Source: G963674835 sp963674835 (GTDB lineage Bacteria > Planctomycetota > Planctomycetia > Pirellulales > Thermoguttaceae). Taken from it: a stretch of 64,000 nucleotides of DNA. Both the position numbers and the translations under genes were made by a program. The stretch lies in NCBI GenBank assembly GCA_963674835.2, contig CAXXKC010000001.1, forward strand, positions 1,116,001 through 1,180,000, read 5' to 3'. Below are positions 60,910 to 64,000 of this stretch, one piece after another; the stretch's first letter is position 1, and each line of letters starts with the position of its first letter. Under the pieces are notes generated by a model. It ran no database searches. It saw nothing but the letters and a program-made list of their open reading frames with translations, and was not told the origin of the DNA.

Positions 60910-62343
60910 ATGTGTGAGCACTGCACGCGAAGGGAGTTCTTGGGAACGGGCGCCGCAACTGGGTTGCTACTGGCAGGTGCGACGTGGACGCAGCTGCAAG
61001 CTTCCGCGTCGCGGCCTCCGCAGCCGCGTGGCAAATCGCGGATCTGCATTGTCTTCACGGGTGATCCCCAGCCGGATGATCGCAATTGGGGCGCCGACCC
61101 TGGGCAGATCGAGGCAATGAAGGCTCGGCTCACTGACGCGGAGAACAAGCTAGGAAATATCGAGATAGTCGTGGGGCAGTCGCGGAGCCCTCAAGAAACA
61201 CAGGCTCTCATGGAAAAGGCAGGGCCGGATGCACCCGTCTTGGCGATCAATGTGCAGAACTTCGCCATGACACGCGTCATAGGGCCCGTCCTAGATGCGG
61301 GCCGTCCGCTGGCGATCTTCTCTTTGCCAGCGAGTGGTCATGATTGGATGTATGCGCCAAGATGGCTTCGCAGTGGTCATCGCGTCACACTCCTGGCTAG
61401 CAGCGACTACGCCGAGCTGGAACGGGCCCTGCGTGTGCTGCGGGTGATTCCAATGATGCGGCGAACAAGGATCCTGCTGTTCCCGCCGGCCCGAGGCACG
61501 AAGCCGGCTTGCTCGCCTGAAGAAATCAGGAATCGCCTGGGCGCCGAGATCGTGGCCTGCGAACAGCAGAACCTGGACCAAATGCTCGCAGCCGTGGACG
61601 GGGAAGCGGTTCGGGCCGAAATCGAAACCTGGACGAAGGGCGCGAAGCAGATCCTCGAACCGACGAAGGAAGACATCGAGAAAGCGGCTCGCGTCAGCGT
61701 TGCTTTGGACCGCCTCGTAGAACAGGAACAGGCTGACGGATTGGCCATCGGAACCTGTATGGGGTGGTTGTCGCGGGGGTTTCCTTGCTTGGGGTTCACA
61801 CGGCTGCGCGACCGCGGCGTGCCGGCGGCCTGCGAAGGCGACATGGACTCATTGCTCACGATGCTTCTGTTCCAGTACGCCATCGACCGTCCCGGCTTCC
61901 AAGGCAACGCCACTTTTGACACGGCGCGAAATGCCCTTTGGACTGCACACTGCACAGCGCCGTTGAAGATGGATGGCCCGAATGGCAAAGAAGCGCCCTA
62001 TTTGCTGCGGGGGCATTCCGAGGTCGGCGGCAGCGGCTGCGTGCCCGAGGTCCAGTACCGCATTGGCCAGATCATCACCCGCACGAAGCTCGTCAACCTC
62101 GATACGATCCTTGCTTCCACAGGCGAGATTATCGATGTGCCGGAGAAGGCCGTGCACGGCTGCCGAACGCAGATCGTCACGAGGGTCCGCGACGCGACCA
62201 AGATGGCCGCGAACTGGAGTAGCGTGCTGGAGACTGAAGACGCCATGACGCTTCTGCACCGCGTGGTATTCTACGGTGACCATATGCAGAATGTGCGGCA
62301 CCTGGCCAACTTGATGGGCCTGAATGTCGTCGAGGAAGTGTGA
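60910..62343 (+). CDS. Twin-arginine exported L-fucose/L-arabinose isomerase-like protein
   Basis: 477 residues. The Tat leader is TRREFLGTGAATGLLLAGAT. The body has the fucose/arabinose isomerase-like build: an N-terminal Rossmann-like domain (KSRICIVFTGDPQPDDRNWG, PVLAINVQNFA, PLAIFSLPASGHDWMY), a middle domain and a C-terminal domain. Metal-site candidates are PAACEGDMDSLLTMLLF (Glu and Asp) and YLLRGHSEVGGSG (His). The cytoplasmic isomerases interconvert aldoses and ketoses; an exported relative could have another role. GAAAAGGG lies ahead of the ATG at 60910; the frame also opens at 60853 without a signal. Confidence 0.75.
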   Translation: MCEHCTRREFLGTGAATGLLLAGATWTQLQASASRPPQPRGKSRICIVFTGDPQPDDRNWGADPGQIEAMKARLTDAENKLGNIEIVVGQSRSPQETQALMEKAGPDAPVLAINVQNFAMTRVIGPVLDAGRPLAIFSLPASGHDWMYAPRWLRSGHRVTLLASSDYAELERALRVLRVIPMMRRTRILLFPPARGTKPACSPEEIRNRLGAEIVACEQQNLDQMLAAVDGEAVRAEIETWTKGAKQILEPTKEDIEKAARVSVALDRLVEQEQADGLAIGTCMGWLSRGFPCLGFTRLRDRGVPAACEGDMDSLLTMLLFQYAIDRPGFQGNATFDTARNALWTAHCTAPLKMDGPNGKEAPYLLRGHSEVGGSGCVPEVQYRIGQIITRTKLVNLDTILASTGEIIDVPEKAVHGCRTQIVTRVRDATKMAANWSSVLETEDAMTLLHRVVFYGDHMQNVRHLANLMGLNVVEEV

Positions 62344-62566
62344 CTGCGTCCGTCATGCTGAGCGAGCATGCCATCCACTCACGCATTTCGTTGACGTGCC
62401 CCGAATAACGACCGGGCCTGTCGACAAAGTTCGACTGCGAGAAGGGTAGGCTTCGGCACTGAACCACTCTCGTTCTTCGACTTCGATAGGCGGTTGTCTG
62501 TAATGGTCAAGTACTGGCTACTACGGTACAAAGTGTTCGCCGATAGTCGGACGCGGTTGCGGCTCC

Positions 62567-62902
62567 ATGGCCGACCTCTACCGCCACACCCCTCTCGCCT
62601 TGCGGAAGACGCTGAACCTGGACAATGGCAAGGAGTTTGTTGAGCATCAGCAGCTTGCGGCCGAAGCGGAGTCGAAGATCTACGTTGCCAAGCCCTACTG
62701 TGCCTGGCAACGTGACACCAGCGAGCACACCAATGGTCTAATCCGTCAGTTCTTTCCCAAGGGGACCGACCTGGTCCGCATTCCCGAACGTCGGTTGGTC
62801 AAAGTCCAAGATCTCTTGAACAACCGCCCTCGAAAACGTCTCGGCTACCGAACGCCCCTCGAAGTTCTCGGATCACGACCGAATCTTGCGATTGATACTT
62901 GA
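62567..62902 (+). pseudogene. IS30-type transposase, C-terminal fragment
   Basis: 111 codons. TLNLDNGKEFVEHQQLA contains the second catalytic Asp; KIYVAKPYCAWQRDTSEHTN followed by GLIRQFFPKGTDLVRI contains the Glu of the DDE triad; LLNNRPRKRLGYRTPLEVL is the IS30 family end. The N-terminal helix-turn-helix and first Asp are missing and no terminal repeats were seen, so the copy is inactive. Confidence 0.85.
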
Positions 62903-63049
62903 CGGTGCCTGGGACCGGGTTCGCCGCAGGCGAGTTCCAACAGGATCGCCCAAAGGTTGACCCCCCGAACTCCAGAGATGGACGGCGGCGCGGGAGCGTC
63001 GGAGATGGTTCTGAGTTCTGGAGGAGTCGCGGGGGAAGGGCTGGTGCGG

Positions 63050-64000
63050 TCATTCTACGTCCACCTTAATCACGGATACAGTAGGCAAATGCTTTTGGAG
63101 GTCTTCTAGTCCCACTTCGCTCACCTTCGTGCCTGTCAACCACAACTTCTTCAGCTGCGTTGCTTGGTAGAGGTCGCGAATCCCGGAGTTGGTGACCTGC
63201 GTTCTCACCAAGTTGATCTCTCGCAAATGGGACATCCGCTTCAAGTGCTGCAGCCCCACGTCGGTCACGCGGGTTCCCGACAGGTCAATTTCCCGCAACT
63301 GCGGCACTCGTGTGATCGTCCCCACGCCTACATCTGTCAGATGGGTCTCGGACAATTTGAGGGTTTCGAGTTCTTTGAATTTGCCAGCATTCAGCAGAAC
63401 GGTGATGCCTGCATCCCCAACAGCAGTCCAGCTCAGATCCAAATACTTCAAATGACTCATCATTCCGAGGTGAACCAGGCCTGGACCGGTGATGTGTGTG
63501 CTATCAAGCGAGAGAACTTCCAAACGTGCCAATCCTTCGATATTCTCCAGCCCTGTATCCGTCACTTTTGTCCCGTCCAAAGAGAGTTCCACTAAACTCT
63601 TCATTCCCTTCAGGTTCGACAACCCCGCGTCCGTCATGTCGGTGCAACCAAGGTCAAGCGATTCGAGGTTCATCAGGCTCTCAAGATGATGCAAACCGCT
63701 GCCATTCACATGGGTATCCCGCAAATCGAGACTTCGTAATCGAGACATCTTCGTCAAATTCCGAAGTCCGGCATCGCTCACCCGAGTAGCCTGCAAATAG
63801 AGATACTCCAACGGAAGACCAAGGTCCGCGAGATGCTCCAACCCTTCGTCCCCCACATCGGCGCCGACGAGATCCAAGTAGGTCACGCTGGGCGATGATC
63901 CAAGGCACGACAGGTCTGAATCGTGAGCATAGGCACAGGCGACACCCGTGACCGTAGAAAAGAAATCGTCACCGAGCAGTCTGCGCAGCCACTTCGGACA
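63050..64000 (-). CDS. Leucine-rich-repeat protein, partial (N-terminus beyond right edge)
   Basis: Open in this frame to the last base of the window: the extreme right edge translates as CPKWLRRLLGDDFFSTV, so the annotated GTG at 63886 is an internal codon and the true start lies outside. From about 63890 down there are about ten LRRs of 24 residues of the cysteine-lacking type (SLDLGCTDMTDAGLSNLKGM, ELSLDGTKVTDTGLENI, YLDLSWTAVGDAGI, EIDLSGTRVTDVGLQHL). PKWLRRLLGDDFF is a typical lead-in of planctomycete LRR proteins. The repeats mediate protein contact; the role is unknown. The stop codon lies about 150 bases after the IS30-type fragment. Confidence 0.85.
   Translation of the reverse strand, partial: CPKWLRRLLGDDFFSTVTGVACAYAHDSDLSCLGSSPSVTYLDLVGADVGDEGLEHLADLGLPLEYLYLQATRVSDAGLRNLTKMSRLRSLDLRDTHVNGSGLHHLESLMNLESLDLGCTDMTDAGLSNLKGMKSLVELSLDGTKVTDTGLENIEGLARLEVLSLDSTHITGPGLVHLGMMSHLKYLDLSWTAVGDAGITVLLNAGKFKELETLKLSETHLTDVGVGTITRVPQLREIDLSGTRVTDVGLQHLKRMSHLREINLVRTQVTNSGIRDLYQATQLKKLWLTGTKVSEVGLEDLQKHLPTVSVIKVDVE

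Noticed and set aside
28716..62343. Classical Bacteroidetes-type polysaccharide utilisation locus
   Set aside because: No SusC-like TonB receptor, SusD-like lipoprotein or hybrid two-component regulator is present in the region.
63886..63888. GTG as the start of the LRR gene
   Set aside because: The frame is open to the window edge and the upstream residues (PKWLRRLLGDDFF) are a typical lead-in, so the gene is truncated by the window, not started here.

Overview
The window is most likely a chromosomal segment of a planctomycete (Planctomycetota, Pirellulales-like; the genus cannot be resolved by reading alone). Evidence: high GC; a giant secreted protein with the N-terminal LEERQLLS-type export/sorting motif; a DUF1559 prepilin-like protein with an H-X9-DG C-terminus; an SHD1-domain protein; two arylsulfatases; twin-arginine Gfo/Idh/MocA oxidoreductases; a DUF4838 protein; and a planctomycete-type leucine-rich-repeat protein. 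No rRNA, tRNA or CRISPR array was seen.

Layout. 1-1 kb: NarL/LuxR-type two-component pair (response regulator cut by the left edge) on the minus strand. 1.7-2.3 kb: greA, with a strong hairpin/T-tract terminator and a promoter-like element just upstream. 2.3-13.1 kb: minus-strand pair of a TIGR03032-type protein and a 3180-residue giant secreted repeat protein with an embedded trypsin-like protease. 13.7-17.7 kb: plus-strand housekeeping and unknown genes (TraB/GumN-like protein, sugar-phosphate isomerase-like TIM barrel, arfB, a UVR-motif protein, csrA), then a convergent orphan N6-adenine DNA methyltransferase to 20.0 kb. 20.7-23.5 kb: a HAD phosphatase / PfkB kinase / SDR module, the first two translationally coupled. 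23.8-26.5 kb: SHD1 protein, DUF1559 prepilin-like protein, small lipoprotein. 26.5-28.5 kb: decayed M48 peptidase remnant, cyclophilin, glyA.

28.7-62.3 kb is an accessory, export-rich region. Nearly every product has a signal peptide or a twin-arginine leader: MBL-fold and SGNH hydrolases, two Gfo/Idh/MocA oxidoreductases, two sulfatases plus the remnant of a third, a double FAD oxidoreductase with an inserted discoidin-like domain, a YdjC/ChbG deacetylase, a PL22-like oligogalacturonate-lyase propeller, two right-handed beta-helix proteins, a PqaA-like protein, a polytopic membrane protein, an NPP-type phosphodiesterase, a metallophosphoesterase, a DUF4838 protein, a ceramidase-like hydrolase and a fucose-isomerase-like protein. 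The genes are mostly monocistronic and on alternating strands. They look like an accreted toolkit for sulfated or uronate-rich glycans rather than a Bacteroidetes-type PUL (no SusC/SusD pair seen). Transposase fragments (IS1380 type at 40.2 kb, possible IS66 type at 58.6 kb, IS30 type at 62.6 kb) fit acquisition and decay. The window ends inside an LRR protein gene on the minus strand.
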